A stretch of 25,843 nt of DNA from Yinghuangia elevatio. GTDB lineage: Bacteria; Actinomycetota; Actinomycetes; Streptomycetales; Streptomycetaceae. Each line of letters starts with the position of its first letter. Positions within the stretch are counted from its first letter, which is position 1. Location of the stretch: assembly GCF_040649515.1 (NCBI RefSeq), contig NZ_JBEZFP010000130.1, positions 1 through 25,843 on the forward strand. The letters are read 5' to 3'. Below are positions 1 through 7,302 of this stretch, piece after piece. Both the position numbers and the translations under genes were made by a program. The notes under the pieces were generated by a model. The model had not been told where the DNA came from. It saw only the letters and a list, made by a program, of their open reading frames with translations, and searched no databases.

Positions 1-86
1 GGCGTGGTTGGGCCGGCGAACGGCCCTCACCGCGGCGCGGGGGCGTGCCACGGTTCGCGGGCCCGGCGAGAATTTGAAGACACGAC

Positions 87-1952
87 CTAGCCCGGCCGCA
101 CCACCGCCGCCGAGCCGCCACCGCGGCGGGTGGGTTCGGCGACGGCTTGGATGCGACCTCGTGGCAGGAACTCCAGCGCGGTCGCCGCGCCGATCTCCGG
201 GTTCTCCCGCAGGACGTGGCCGCGTGCCTCCAGTGCGGCGCGCAGCGCGGCCGGGACGGACGGCTCCGCCTCGGTCGCCGCGCCGTTGCGCTGGGACAGT
301 CGTGGTGCGGCGAGCGCCTCGGGCAGGGTCATGCCCAGGTCGAGCCGGCCGACCAGGGTCTGGAGCACCGTGGTGATGATCGTGGCCCCGCCCGGCGAAC
401 CGACCGCCAGCAGCGGCTTCCCGTCCTCCAGCACGATGGTCGGCGCCATGCTGCTGCGCGGGCGCTTGCCCGGGGCCGGCAGGTTCGGGTCAGGCACGGA
501 CGGGTTGGCCGGCGCGAAGCTGAAGTCGGTGAGCTCGTTGTTGAGCAGGAAGCCGCGCCCCGGAACGGTGATGGCGCTGCCGCCGGTCTGCTCGATCGTC
601 AGGTTGTACGCGACGACGTTGCCCCAGCGGTCCGCCGCCACCAGGTGGGTCGTCGACTGGCCCTCGTACGGCTCCGCGTCGCCGGCGCCGGTGGCCGCCG
701 GGCAGCCCTGGTAAGGCGGGCTCGGGTCACCAGGCGGCACCGGGCTCACGGACGCCTTCGCGGGATCGATCAGGCAGGCCCGTTCCTTGGCGAACCCCTG
801 GTTCAGCAGCGGGCGTTGCGGTACGTCCACGAAGGCCGGGTCGCCGATGTAGCGGTTCCGGTCGGCGAACGCCAGGCGCGAGGCTTCGAGGTAGTAGTGC
901 GTGGCGGTGACCGCGTCCATGCCCCCGAGGTCGACGGTCTCCAGGATGTTCAGTGCCTCGCCGACGGTGATGCCTCCGGAGGACGACGGTGCCATGCCGT
1001 AGACGGTGACGCCGCGGTAGTCGGCCCGGGTGGGGTTGCGGTCGACCACGGAGTACTTGGCGAGATCGCGGGTCTCCATCAGGCCGGGCCGGAAGACGCG
1101 GTCCGCGTCGGGCGCGACCGGCGGGGCCTTGACGGTCTGGACGACCTCGCGGCCCAGCGCGCCCCGGTAGAGCCAGTCGACGCCGTACCTGCCCATGTCG
1201 CGGTACGTGCGGGCCAGATCCGGGTTGCGGAACGTGCTTCCCACGGCTGGCGGTTGGCCGCCTGGCAGGAACAGGTCGCGGGTGGGCACGATGTCGTCGA
1301 ACCGAGACTGGTTGGCCGCGGTCTGCGCCTGGAAGGTCTCGTCGACGACGAACCCGCGCGCGGCCAGCGCGGCGGCGGGGTCGAGTGCCTGCCGCAGCGA
1401 CAGCGTGCCCCAGCGGCGCAGCGCGGCCTCCCAGGTCGCCGGAGTGCCCGGAACACCCACCGACAGCCCGGAGTTGACGCCCTGGTCGAACGGCAGGGGC
1501 AGCCCGGTCGCGGGGTCGATGAACGACGTCGCGGTCATCCGGAAGGGCGCGGTCTCGCGGCCGTCGATCGTGCGGACCGTACGCGATTTGGCGTCGTAGT
1601 AGACGAAGTAGCCGCCACCGCCGATCCCCGCCGAGTACGGCTCCGTCACGCCGAGGGCGGCGGCAGTGGCGACCGCGGCGTCGACCGCGTTGCCGCCTCG
1701 CCGCAGCACCTCCAGGCCGACGCGGGTGGCGTCCGGATCGACGCTGGACACCGCGCCGCCGTACCCGGTCATCACCGGGACCTTGGGGAAATCCCCGCCC
1801 GGGTCCGGATGTGCGGAGGCAATCGGGGCGGCGCCGACCAGCAGTGCGGCGGCGGCGATGCCCGCGGCCCAGCCGCGGCGCACCCGCAGCACGGCCCTGC
1901 GGGCGCGCCCGGACGGCGCGAACTGCCCTGGCTGTGGCGGTGATACGGCCAT
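87..1952 (-). CDS. ggt: Secreted gamma-glutamyltransferase
   Basis: Gamma-glutamyltransferases cleave the gamma-glutamyl bond of glutathione-like peptides and pass the glutamyl group to water or amino acids; they are made as one chain that self-cleaves at a threonine. I chose the ATG at 1952 (621 aa) over an in-frame GTG 12 codons upstream because a strong GGGGGAGG site sits 7 bases before it. Residues 16-47 look like a twin-arginine or Sec-type signal (RVRRGW, then a hydrophobic stretch ending ASA). Family motifs visible: QSTTH with the predicted nucleophile Thr434 at the head of the small subunit, LLNNELTDFS near 469, RPRSSMAP near 500 and GSPGG at 518-522. All catalytic elements are present and the length is usual for the family, so it should be active outside the membrane. 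It is not in an operon with its neighbour miaA (275 bp gap). A glutathione substrate is doubtful because actinomycetes generally use mycothiol. Confidence 0.95.
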   Translation of the reverse strand: MAVSPPQPGQFAPSGRARRAVLRVRRGWAAGIAAAALLVGAAPIASAHPDPGGDFPKVPVMTGYGGAVSSVDPDATRVGLEVLRRGGNAVDAAVATAAALGVTEPYSAGIGGGGYFVYYDAKSRTVRTIDGRETAPFRMTATSFIDPATGLPLPFDQGVNSGLSVGVPGTPATWEAALRRWGTLSLRQALDPAAALAARGFVVDETFQAQTAANQSRFDDIVPTRDLFLPGGQPPAVGSTFRNPDLARTYRDMGRYGVDWLYRGALGREVVQTVKAPPVAPDADRVFRPGLMETRDLAKYSVVDRNPTRADYRGVTVYGMAPSSSGGITVGEALNILETVDLGGMDAVTATHYYLEASRLAFADRNRYIGDPAFVDVPQRPLLNQGFAKERACLIDPAKASVSPVPPGDPSPPYQGCPAATGAGDAEPYEGQSTTHLVAADRWGNVVAYNLTIEQTGGSAITVPGRGFLLNNELTDFSFAPANPSVPDPNLPAPGKRPRSSMAPTIVLEDGKPLLAVGSPGGATIITTVLQTLVGRLDLGMTLPEALAAPRLSQRNGAATEAEPSVPAALRAALEARGHVLRENPEIGAATALEFLPRGRIQAVAEPTRRGGGSAAVVRPG

Positions 1953-2227
1953 GAAGACCTCCCCCGGACGCGACAACGACGCATCCACCGTGCCACTCCC
2001 GCCCCACCCCGCACAGCCAAAATCGGGCCACAGGACGGAAGTTCACTCAGACCGACGAAGGCTCCGGAAGGTCGAACACCCGCTCGAACAGCCACTCGAA
2101 CTGCCACCGAGGCGGCGGACCGGACGGGCGGCGGCAAGACCACCCGGCCCGCCGCAAGCACAAGCGGCCAAAGACACGGGCCGGCCCGCGCCCCCGCCTG
2201 CACCCCGCCCGCCTACATCCCGCACGC

Positions 2228-3406
2228 CTACATCCCGCCGCCGACCCCGCCGTTGACTCCCCCGTTGACGCCGCCGTCGACTCCCCCGATCACACCGCCG
2301 TTCACGCCACCGCCGAGACTGCCCCCGCGGCCCGTCCCCAGGCCGTCAGCCGGCGCATCCCCCGCGCCCCCGCCGAAGCCTGCGCCCCCGTCGAAGCCCG
2401 CGCCGCCGTTGACCTCCGCGCGGCCGCCTTCCGCGCTTTCCCCGCCTTCCTCACCCTCGGCAGTGCCGAACGCGATTTGCCGCAGCGACTCCGCCACGAG
2501 ATCCGGCCGGTCGTACGCGAGCCACCGCACGCGCCGGTCCCGCCGGAACCACGTGTCCTGCCGCCGCGCGAACCGCCGCGTGGCCCGCGCCGTGTCCTCT
2601 TTCGCCTCGGCCTCGCTCATGTCGCCGGTGAGCTGCCGCAGCACCTGGGCGTAGCCGAGCGCCCGCGACGCCGTCAACCCGTCCCGCAGCCCCAGTTGCT
2701 CCAGCGCCCGCACCTCGTCCACCAAACCGTCGCGCCACATGCGCTGGACCCGCGCGTCGATGCGCTCGTCCAGCACCGGCCGCGGCACGTCGACGCCGAT
2801 CTGCACGCAGTCGTACACCGGGACCGGACCGGGCAGCGTCGCGGTGAACGGCCGCCCGGTGATCTCGATGACCTCCAGCGCGCGCACGATGCGCCGACCG
2901 TTGCTGGGCAGGATCGCGGCGGCGGCGGCCGGGTCGAGGCCGGCGAGGCGGGCGTGCAGCGGGCCGGTGCCGTCTGCCTCCAGCTCGCGTTCCAGCCGGG
3001 CGCGCACCTCGGGATCGGTGCCGGGGAACTCCAGGTCGTCGACGACCGCGCGGACATACAGTCCCGAGCCGCCCACCAGCACCGGGGTGCGCCCGGCCGC
3101 GAGCAGTTGGTCCACGACCGCCCGAGCGTCCTGCTGGTACTCGGCGACGCTGGCGGTCCGCGTCACGTCCCATACGTCCAGCAGGTGGTGCGGCACGCCG
3201 CGCCGCTCGGCGAGCGTCAACTTGGCGGTGCCGATGTCCATGCCCCGGTACAGCTGCATCGAGTCGGTGTTGACGACGTCGCCGCCCAGCGCCTGTGCCA
3301 GGGCGACGCCGAGGTCGGACTTGCCTGCGGCGGTCGGGCCGACGACGGCCACAACGCGCGGGCGGCCCTGGGCAGGGGCCGCATCGGGGAGAGATCGCGA
3401 ACTCAC
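2228..3406 (-). CDS. miaA: tRNA dimethylallyltransferase MiaA with Gly-rich tail
   Basis: MiaA transfers a dimethylallyl group to N6 of adenosine 37 in tRNAs that read codons starting with U. The core is complete: P-loop GPTAAGKS at 23-30, DSMQLYRGMDIGTAK at 48-62, GGSGLYVRA near 112-120, SNGRRIVRALEV near 168-179 and RFARRQDTWFRRD near 278-290. The start is a GTG at 3406, the first in-frame start giving the full N-terminus; no clear ribosome site is visible. The protein has 392 residues against roughly 300-320 for the family. The excess is a C-terminal tail from about residue 315, rich in Gly, Glu and Ala and ending in NGGV-type tetrapeptide repeats encoded by a 12-bp minisatellite. The tail has no counterpart in the family that I know. 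MiaB, which adds the methylthio group to the same base, is encoded 2.3 kb away on the same strand. Confidence 0.96.
   Translation of the reverse strand: MSSRSLPDAAPAQGRPRVVAVVGPTAAGKSDLGVALAQALGGDVVNTDSMQLYRGMDIGTAKLTLAERRGVPHHLLDVWDVTRTASVAEYQQDARAVVDQLLAAGRTPVLVGGSGLYVRAVVDDLEFPGTDPEVRARLERELEADGTGPLHARLAGLDPAAAAAILPSNGRRIVRALEVIEITGRPFTATLPGPVPVYDCVQIGVDVPRPVLDERIDARVQRMWRDGLVDEVRALEQLGLRDGLTASRALGYAQVLRQLTGDMSEAEAKEDTARATRRFARRQDTWFRRDRRVRWLAYDRPDLVAESLRQIAFGTAEGEEGGESAEGGRAEVNGGAGFDGGAGFGGGAGDAPADGLGTGRGGSLGGGVNGGVIGGVDGGVNGGVNGGVGGGM
2237..2320 (-). repeat. 12-bp in-frame tandem repeat at the 3' end of miaA
   Basis: About seven degenerate 12-bp units (consensus on the plus strand close to gccgttgactcc) run up to the miaA stop codon. 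On the minus strand they encode repeats of the tetrapeptide NGGV/DGGV. Just outside, the 13-mer gcctacatcccgc occurs twice (2211-2223 and 2226-2238) and the TAG stop lies inside the second copy. The unit length keeps frame. Confidence 0.85.
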
Positions 3407-3555
3407 GGGACAAGTCTGCCGGAACAGCGGCTACGTACCGTCACCCGATGCGGTACGCCCGGGCGCGGTCACATAACCGCGCGCACCCCGGACTCGTTGT
3501 CCTGCGGCACGACATGCACATCCGCCACGTCCGTCGTAGGGTCAAGGAGCAAGAA

Positions 3556-4098
3556 ATGGGCGTTTTCGACTGGTTCAGGCGCAATTCTACGGAAGAGACC
3601 GCACAGGAGCCCGGCTCACCGGAGCCGGAGCAGGCGGGGAGCGTCGGAACCCTCGTCGAGGAGCGGCCCGCAACCGAGTGTTGCGTCCCCGCCCAGGATT
3701 CCGGACCGTGCTGCGGCGGCAAGAACGCCGAGGATGCCGTCCCGGAGGCCGCGGGTGGTGCTTCCACCGCAACTCTGACCACGGTCCCGAAGCCTGTCGG
3801 CTCGGGCCGGGAGTCCGAAGGAGAGCAGGACATGGGTCTCTTGGACACCATCAAGGAAAAGCTGGCCCCGCACGGCGACAAGGTCGGACAGGGCGTCGAC
3901 AAGGCGGCCGACATGGTCGACAAGAAGACCGGCGGCAAGCACGGCGACAAGATCGACAGCGCCGCCGAGCAGGCGAAGGGCGCGCTGGGTGTACCGGGCG
4001 AGGCGCAACCCCCGGCCACACCCCCGGCCACGCCGGAGGCGACCCCCGAAGCCCCGCCGGCGGGCGAGGCGCCGCCGGAGCAGAACCCGCCCGCCTGA
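3556..4098 (+). CDS. MT0933/Rv0909-like antitoxin-family protein with Cys-bearing N-terminal extension
   Basis: The second half (from Met93) matches the small actinobacterial antitoxin family seen in Streptomyces: MGLLDTIKEKLAPHGDKV, then KAADMVDKKTGGKHGDKI, a Lys/Asp-rich amphipathic helix pattern, followed by a Pro/Ala/Glu-rich tail. No cognate toxin is adjacent. The open frame begins 92 codons earlier at an ATG (3556) with a clean AAGGAG six bases upstream, giving 180 aa. The extension starts MGVFDWFRR, resembling the start of the antitoxin part (MGLLDTIKEK), is otherwise low-complexity and holds a CC-x8-CC motif (Cys42, 43, 52, 53). A second AAGGAG eight bases before the ATG at 3832 would give a separate 88-aa protein of the usual family size. 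The gene is divergent from miaA and ends at a strong hairpin. The function of this family outside mycobacteria is not established, so the antitoxin label is by family only. Confidence 0.75.
   Translation: MGVFDWFRRNSTEETAQEPGSPEPEQAGSVGTLVEERPATECCVPAQDSGPCCGGKNAEDAVPEAAGGASTATLTTVPKPVGSGRESEGEQDMGLLDTIKEKLAPHGDKVGQGVDKAADMVDKKTGGKHGDKIDSAAEQAKGALGVPGEAQPPATPPATPEATPEAPPAGEAPPEQNPPA
3818..3834 (+). promoter_or_regulatory. Internal ribosome binding site and start codon for the 88-aa antitoxin form
   Basis: AAGGAG at 3818-3823 with an 8-base spacer to an ATG at 3832 that is in frame with the upstream start at 3556. The encoded peptide from here is the whole conserved domain, so a second, shorter product (3832-4098) is likely. 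Confidence 0.6.
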
Positions 4099-4176
4099 CG
4101 TCCGCCTGACGGCCCGTGCGGGCCGGTGGGGCGGGACGACACTCAGACCGGACAGACCACAAGCACAGGTTCGCAG

Positions 4177-4214
4177 CGCCGACGGCCACGGGATCGCTCC
4201 CGTGGCCGTCGGCG
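4177..4214. terminator. Bidirectional hairpin terminator
   Basis: A perfect 17-bp inverted repeat (arms 4177-4193 and 4198-4214) with a 4-base loop tcgc. It lies between two convergent genes, the antitoxin-family gene ending at 4098 and the dioxygenase-like gene ending at 4296, and can serve both. There is no T-tract, as is common for actinomycete terminators. Confidence 0.85.
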
Positions 4215-4295
4215 TTCGGCGTTCCGGGGGCGTTCGGCGATCCGGGGCGTTCGGGCGGGCCTTCCGGCCGATGGGCAACCGCGTACGCGGATCTG

Positions 4296-5003
4296 TCAGG
4301 CGCCCCACACGGCCACGAAGTACCCGACTCCGTAAGGCGCGTCGTCGTACGTCAGGCGCCCGGCGAGTTCGGCGCCGTCCGCCGCTCCGGCGAGCACCTG
4401 CCACGCGGCGCGGCCCGCCACCCACAGTTCGTCGGACAGGTCGGGGTCGAGCGCCGCGAGCGCCAGGACGTCGGCGTCCGCCAGCGCCAGCGCGACGGCC
4501 GCGTCGTAGGGCTCGGCCCGTTCGTCCAGGTAGCCCGGCGCCTTCTCGGTACGGCAGGCACTGCCGTCGCCCATCACGAGCAGGGCGATCCGTTCGTCGC
4601 CCGCGACCAAGGCGGCTCCCGAGGCCAGGCAGTCGGCGGCGTCGGCGTCCGCCGCGACCGCGAGTCCGGACACGGGTACGTCCACACGTGTGCGGCCCAG
4701 CAGCCACGCGGCCATCGCCAGGGACAGCGGCATCCGCTCCTCGACGTCGCCGGAACCCCCGGCGCCCAGGCTCACCGAGAGGTTGACGCCCAGCGGCGCG
4801 AACGTCCCGGCGCCGCCCCGGGGGAAGTCCGCCGATTCGGGGCCGGTGCCGACCACGACGATGCGGTCGGGGCGCGCGGCGGCCAGCGCCGCGACGGCGG
4901 CGTCACACGCCTCGCGCAACGCCTCCAACTCGCCCGCGGCACCTGCGGCCAGGTCGGGCACGAGCAAAGGCGGATGAGGACACACGGCAGCGGCAACAAG
5001 CAC
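4296..5003 (-). CDS. Class III extradiol dioxygenase (LigB-like) family protein
   Basis: A 235-aa protein of the LigB/MEMO-like fold. It starts MLVAAAVCPHPPLLVP, whose Cys-Pro-His-Pro-Pro matches the first metal-binding His region of class III extradiol ring-cleavage enzymes, and has VVVGTGPES near 50-57 and LLVMGDGSA near 141-149. Many family members of this size in Streptomyces are uncharacterised, sit between miaB and miaA, and may not be dioxygenases. The start is a GTG at 5003. TACTCT on the minus strand (5015-5010), six bases before the GTG, looks like a -10 box and would give a leaderless message. It is divergent from the histidine phosphatase with only 34 bp between starts. Substrate unknown. 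Confidence 0.8.
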   Translation of the reverse strand: MLVAAAVCPHPPLLVPDLAAGAAGELEALREACDAAVAALAAARPDRIVVVGTGPESADFPRGGAGTFAPLGVNLSVSLGAGGSGDVEERMPLSLAMAAWLLGRTRVDVPVSGLAVAADADAADCLASGAALVAGDERIALLVMGDGSACRTEKAPGYLDERAEPYDAAVALALADADVLALAALDPDLSDELWVAGRAAWQVLAGAADGAELAGRLTYDDAPYGVGYFVAVWGA

Positions 5004-5037
5004 GGCACGAGAGTACCGGGCGTGTTCTTATGGGCTC

Positions 5038-5628
5038 ATGGCGCAGCTCACCATCATCAGGCACGGCGAGACGGAGTGGAGCCGGGACCACCGGCACACC
5101 GGCCGCACCGACATTCCGCTCACCCCGACCGGTGAGGAGCAGGCGCGTGCGGCGGGAAAGCTCGTCGCCGACCGGGACTTCGCGCTCGTCCTCGTCAGCC
5201 CGCTGCGGCGGGCCAGGGCGACGGCCGTCCTTGCGGGCCTGCCGGACACCGGGCTCGACCCGGACATCATGGAGTGGGACTACGGCGGCTACGAGGGCCT
5301 GACCACGCCGCAGATCCGCGAGACGGTTCCGGGCTGGTACCTGTGGCGCGACGGCGTCGTCTCGGGTGACGCGGACCATCCGGGCGAGCAGGTGTCCGAC
5401 GTCGGCGCGCGCGTCGACCGGGTGCTGGAGCGCGTACGCCCGGTCCTGGACGCCGGTGACGACGTGGCCCTGGTGGCGCACGGACACGTGCTCCGCGTCC
5501 TCACGGCCCGCTGGCTCGGCCTGCCGCCTGCGGACGGCAGGCTGTTCGCGCTCGCCACCGCGGGCGTGTCCGACCTCGGCTTCGAGCACGGCGAACCGGT
5601 GATGACCGCCTGGAACCGGCGCGGCTGA
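5038..5628 (+). CDS. Histidine phosphatase family protein (phosphoglycerate mutase-like)
   Basis: A 196-aa cytoplasmic protein of the histidine phosphatase superfamily, which form a phosphohistidine intermediate. The RHGETEW motif lies at residues 8-14 (phospho-accepting His9), the arginine patch SPLRRAR at 54-60, a likely acid/base Glu in MEWDYGGYEG around 78-87, and the second catalytic His in VAHGHVLR at 146-153. All catalytic positions are present and the length is normal. The ATG at 5038 gives the N-terminus expected for the family; no strong ribosome site is visible. The gene converges on miaB with a 36-bp gap. Substrates in this family range from sugar phosphates to acid phosphatase substrates and cannot be assigned here. 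Confidence 0.92.
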   Translation: MAQLTIIRHGETEWSRDHRHTGRTDIPLTPTGEEQARAAGKLVADRDFALVLVSPLRRARATAVLAGLPDTGLDPDIMEWDYGGYEGLTTPQIRETVPGWYLWRDGVVSGDADHPGEQVSDVGARVDRVLERVRPVLDAGDDVALVAHGHVLRVLTARWLGLPPADGRLFALATAGVSDLGFEHGEPVMTAWNRRG

Positions 5629-5664
5629 CGCGCGTGCGCGGCCCGCATGGGGCGGCGCCCGCTG

Positions 5665-7146
5665 TCAGTCGACTCGGCAGGCCGCGGTTTCGGCCGCCGG
5701 GGCGGCCGGGGGCGGGCCGACCGTCGGCAGGCCCAGCAGGACGCCCGGGGCGGGCGCGGGCGCGCCGGCGCGCTTGGCCCACGCGTCCCCGGCGCGCGTG
5801 CGGCGGACCGCTCGCGTGGGGCCTTCGGCGAGCAGGTGGTGCGGGGCCGCGTACGTGATCTCGACGGTGACGACGTCGCCGGGGCGCACGTCCTCGTCGG
5901 GCCGTTGGAAGTGCACGAGGCGGTTGTCGGGCGCGCGGCCGGACAGCCGGGCCGTGGACTCGTCCTTGCGGCCCTCCCCCTCCGCGACGAGGACGTCGAG
6001 GGTGCGGCCGACCTGCTTCTTGTTCTCGTCCCAGGAGATGTCGTCCTGGAGGGCGACCAGGCGCTCGTAGCGCTCCTGCACGACGGCCTTGGGGATCTGG
6101 CCGTCCATCGTGGCGGCCGGGGTCCCGGGGCGCTTGGAGTACTGGAACGTGAACGCGTTGGCGAAGCGCGCCTCGCGGACGGCGTGCAGGGTCTGCTCGA
6201 AGTCGGCCTCGGTCTCGCCGGGGAAGCCGACGATGATGTCCGTCGAGATCGCCGCGTCGGGCATCGCGGTGCGCACGCGGTCGATGATCCCGAGGTAGCG
6301 GTCCTGGCGGTACGAGCGCCGCATCGCGCGCAGCACGTCGTCCGAGCCGGACTGGAGCGGCATGTGCAGCTGGTGCATGACGTTGGGCGTCTCGGCCATC
6401 GCGGCGATGACGTCGTCGGTGAAGTCGCGCGGGTGCGGCGAGGTGAAGCGCACGCGCTCCAGGCCGTCGATCTCGCCGCAGGCGCGCAGGAGCTTCGAGA
6501 AGGCCTCGCGGTCGCCCATGTCCGAGCCGTACGCGTTGACGTTCTGCCCGAGCAGCGTGACTTCGATCACGCCCTCGGCGACGAGGGCCTCGATCTCGGC
6601 GAGCACGTCGCCGGGTCGGCGGTCCTTCTCCTTGCCGCGCAGCGCGGGCACGATGCAGAACGTGCAGGTGTTGTTGCAGCCCACCGAGATGGAGACCCAG
6701 GCCGCGTACGCCGATTCGCGCCGCGTGGGCAGCGTGGACGGGAAGACGTCCAGCGACTCCAGGATCTCGACCTGGGCCTCCTCCTGGACGCGGGCGCGTT
6801 CCAGCAGGACGGGCAGGGAGCCGATGTTGTGCGTGCCGAACACGACGTCCACCCATGGGGCCTTGGCCACAATGGTGTCGCGGTCCTTCTGGGCGAGGCA
6901 GCCGCCGACGGCGATCTGCATCCCGGGACGCTTGGCCTTCTTCGGCGCCAGGTGGCCGAGATTGCCGTAGAGCCTGTTGTCGGCGTTCTCCCGCACCGCG
7001 CAGGTGTTGAAGACGACGACGTCGGCCTCCTCGCCCGCGACCGCGCGGACGTAGCCCGCGTCCTCCAGCAGGCCGGACAGCCGCTCGGAGTCGTGGACGT
7101 TCATCTGGCACCCGTAGGTGCGCACCTCGTAGGATCGCGCGCTCAT
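5665..7146 (-). CDS. miaB: tRNA-2-methylthio-N6-dimethylallyladenosine synthase MiaB
   Basis: MiaB is a radical-SAM methylthiotransferase that converts i6A37 made by MiaA into ms2i6A37 in tRNA. The N-terminal UPF0004 domain shows its three cluster cysteines (Cys13 in YGCQMN, Cys49 in NTCAVRE, Cys83 in GGCLAQ), and the radical-SAM motif CNNTCTFC gives Cys157, 161 and 164. A TRAM-type domain follows around 375-450, then a Pro/Ala-rich tail of about 45 residues. The protein is 493 aa from the ATG at 7146. The frame stays open upstream to 8319, but that part overlaps the oppositely coded TAXI gene and does not resemble MiaB. TAATCT on the minus strand 11 bases before the ATG could be the -10 box, giving a very short leader. 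The gene converges on the histidine phosphatase gene. Confidence 0.97.
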   Translation of the reverse strand: MSARSYEVRTYGCQMNVHDSERLSGLLEDAGYVRAVAGEEADVVVFNTCAVRENADNRLYGNLGHLAPKKAKRPGMQIAVGGCLAQKDRDTIVAKAPWVDVVFGTHNIGSLPVLLERARVQEEAQVEILESLDVFPSTLPTRRESAYAAWVSISVGCNNTCTFCIVPALRGKEKDRRPGDVLAEIEALVAEGVIEVTLLGQNVNAYGSDMGDREAFSKLLRACGEIDGLERVRFTSPHPRDFTDDVIAAMAETPNVMHQLHMPLQSGSDDVLRAMRRSYRQDRYLGIIDRVRTAMPDAAISTDIIVGFPGETEADFEQTLHAVREARFANAFTFQYSKRPGTPAATMDGQIPKAVVQERYERLVALQDDISWDENKKQVGRTLDVLVAEGEGRKDESTARLSGRAPDNRLVHFQRPDEDVRPGDVVTVEITYAAPHHLLAEGPTRAVRRTRAGDAWAKRAGAPAPAPGVLLGLPTVGPPPAAPAAETAACRVD

Positions 7147-7157
7147 ATCGAGAATCA

Positions 7158-7163
7158 AGATTA
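7158..7163 (-). promoter_or_regulatory. miaB: Candidate -10 element of miaB
   Basis: TAATCT on the minus strand fits the TANNNT consensus, in a locally AT-richer stretch 11 bases before the miaB ATG. No clear -35 box is seen. Confidence 0.35.
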
Positions 7164-7188
7164 CGCGGTCACCGGGCCGCCCCGGACC

Positions 7189-7271
7189 CCGGTGACGGAG
7201 ACCGGTGACGGAGACCGGTACGCACGACGGCCACGACGGCACCCGACGACCCGCGCACGACCCGCGCACGA
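7189..7271. repeat. Short tandem repeats in the miaB-TAXI intergenic gap
   Basis: Two exact tandem copies of the 13-mer ccggtgacggaga (7189-7201, 7202-7214) plus a partial third, and two exact tandem copies of the 11-mer cccgcgcacga (7250-7260, 7261-7271). Both lie between the divergent starts of miaB and the TAXI gene. Confidence 0.8.
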
Positions 7272-7302
7272 CCAAGCACCCTGACCCGGACGGGAACCGA
7301 CC

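Noticed and set aside
147..1943. 598-aa open frame on the plus strand
   Set aside because: Antisense to the gamma-glutamyltransferase; Arg/Gly-rich with no family features, a result of the high GC content.
2043..2225. 60-aa minus-strand frame between ggt and miaA
   Set aside because: No ribosome site, biased composition and no family resemblance; the gap is treated as non-coding.
2477..3778. 433-aa plus-strand open frame over miaA
   Set aside because: Antisense shadow of miaA running across the divergent promoter; no recognisable domain.
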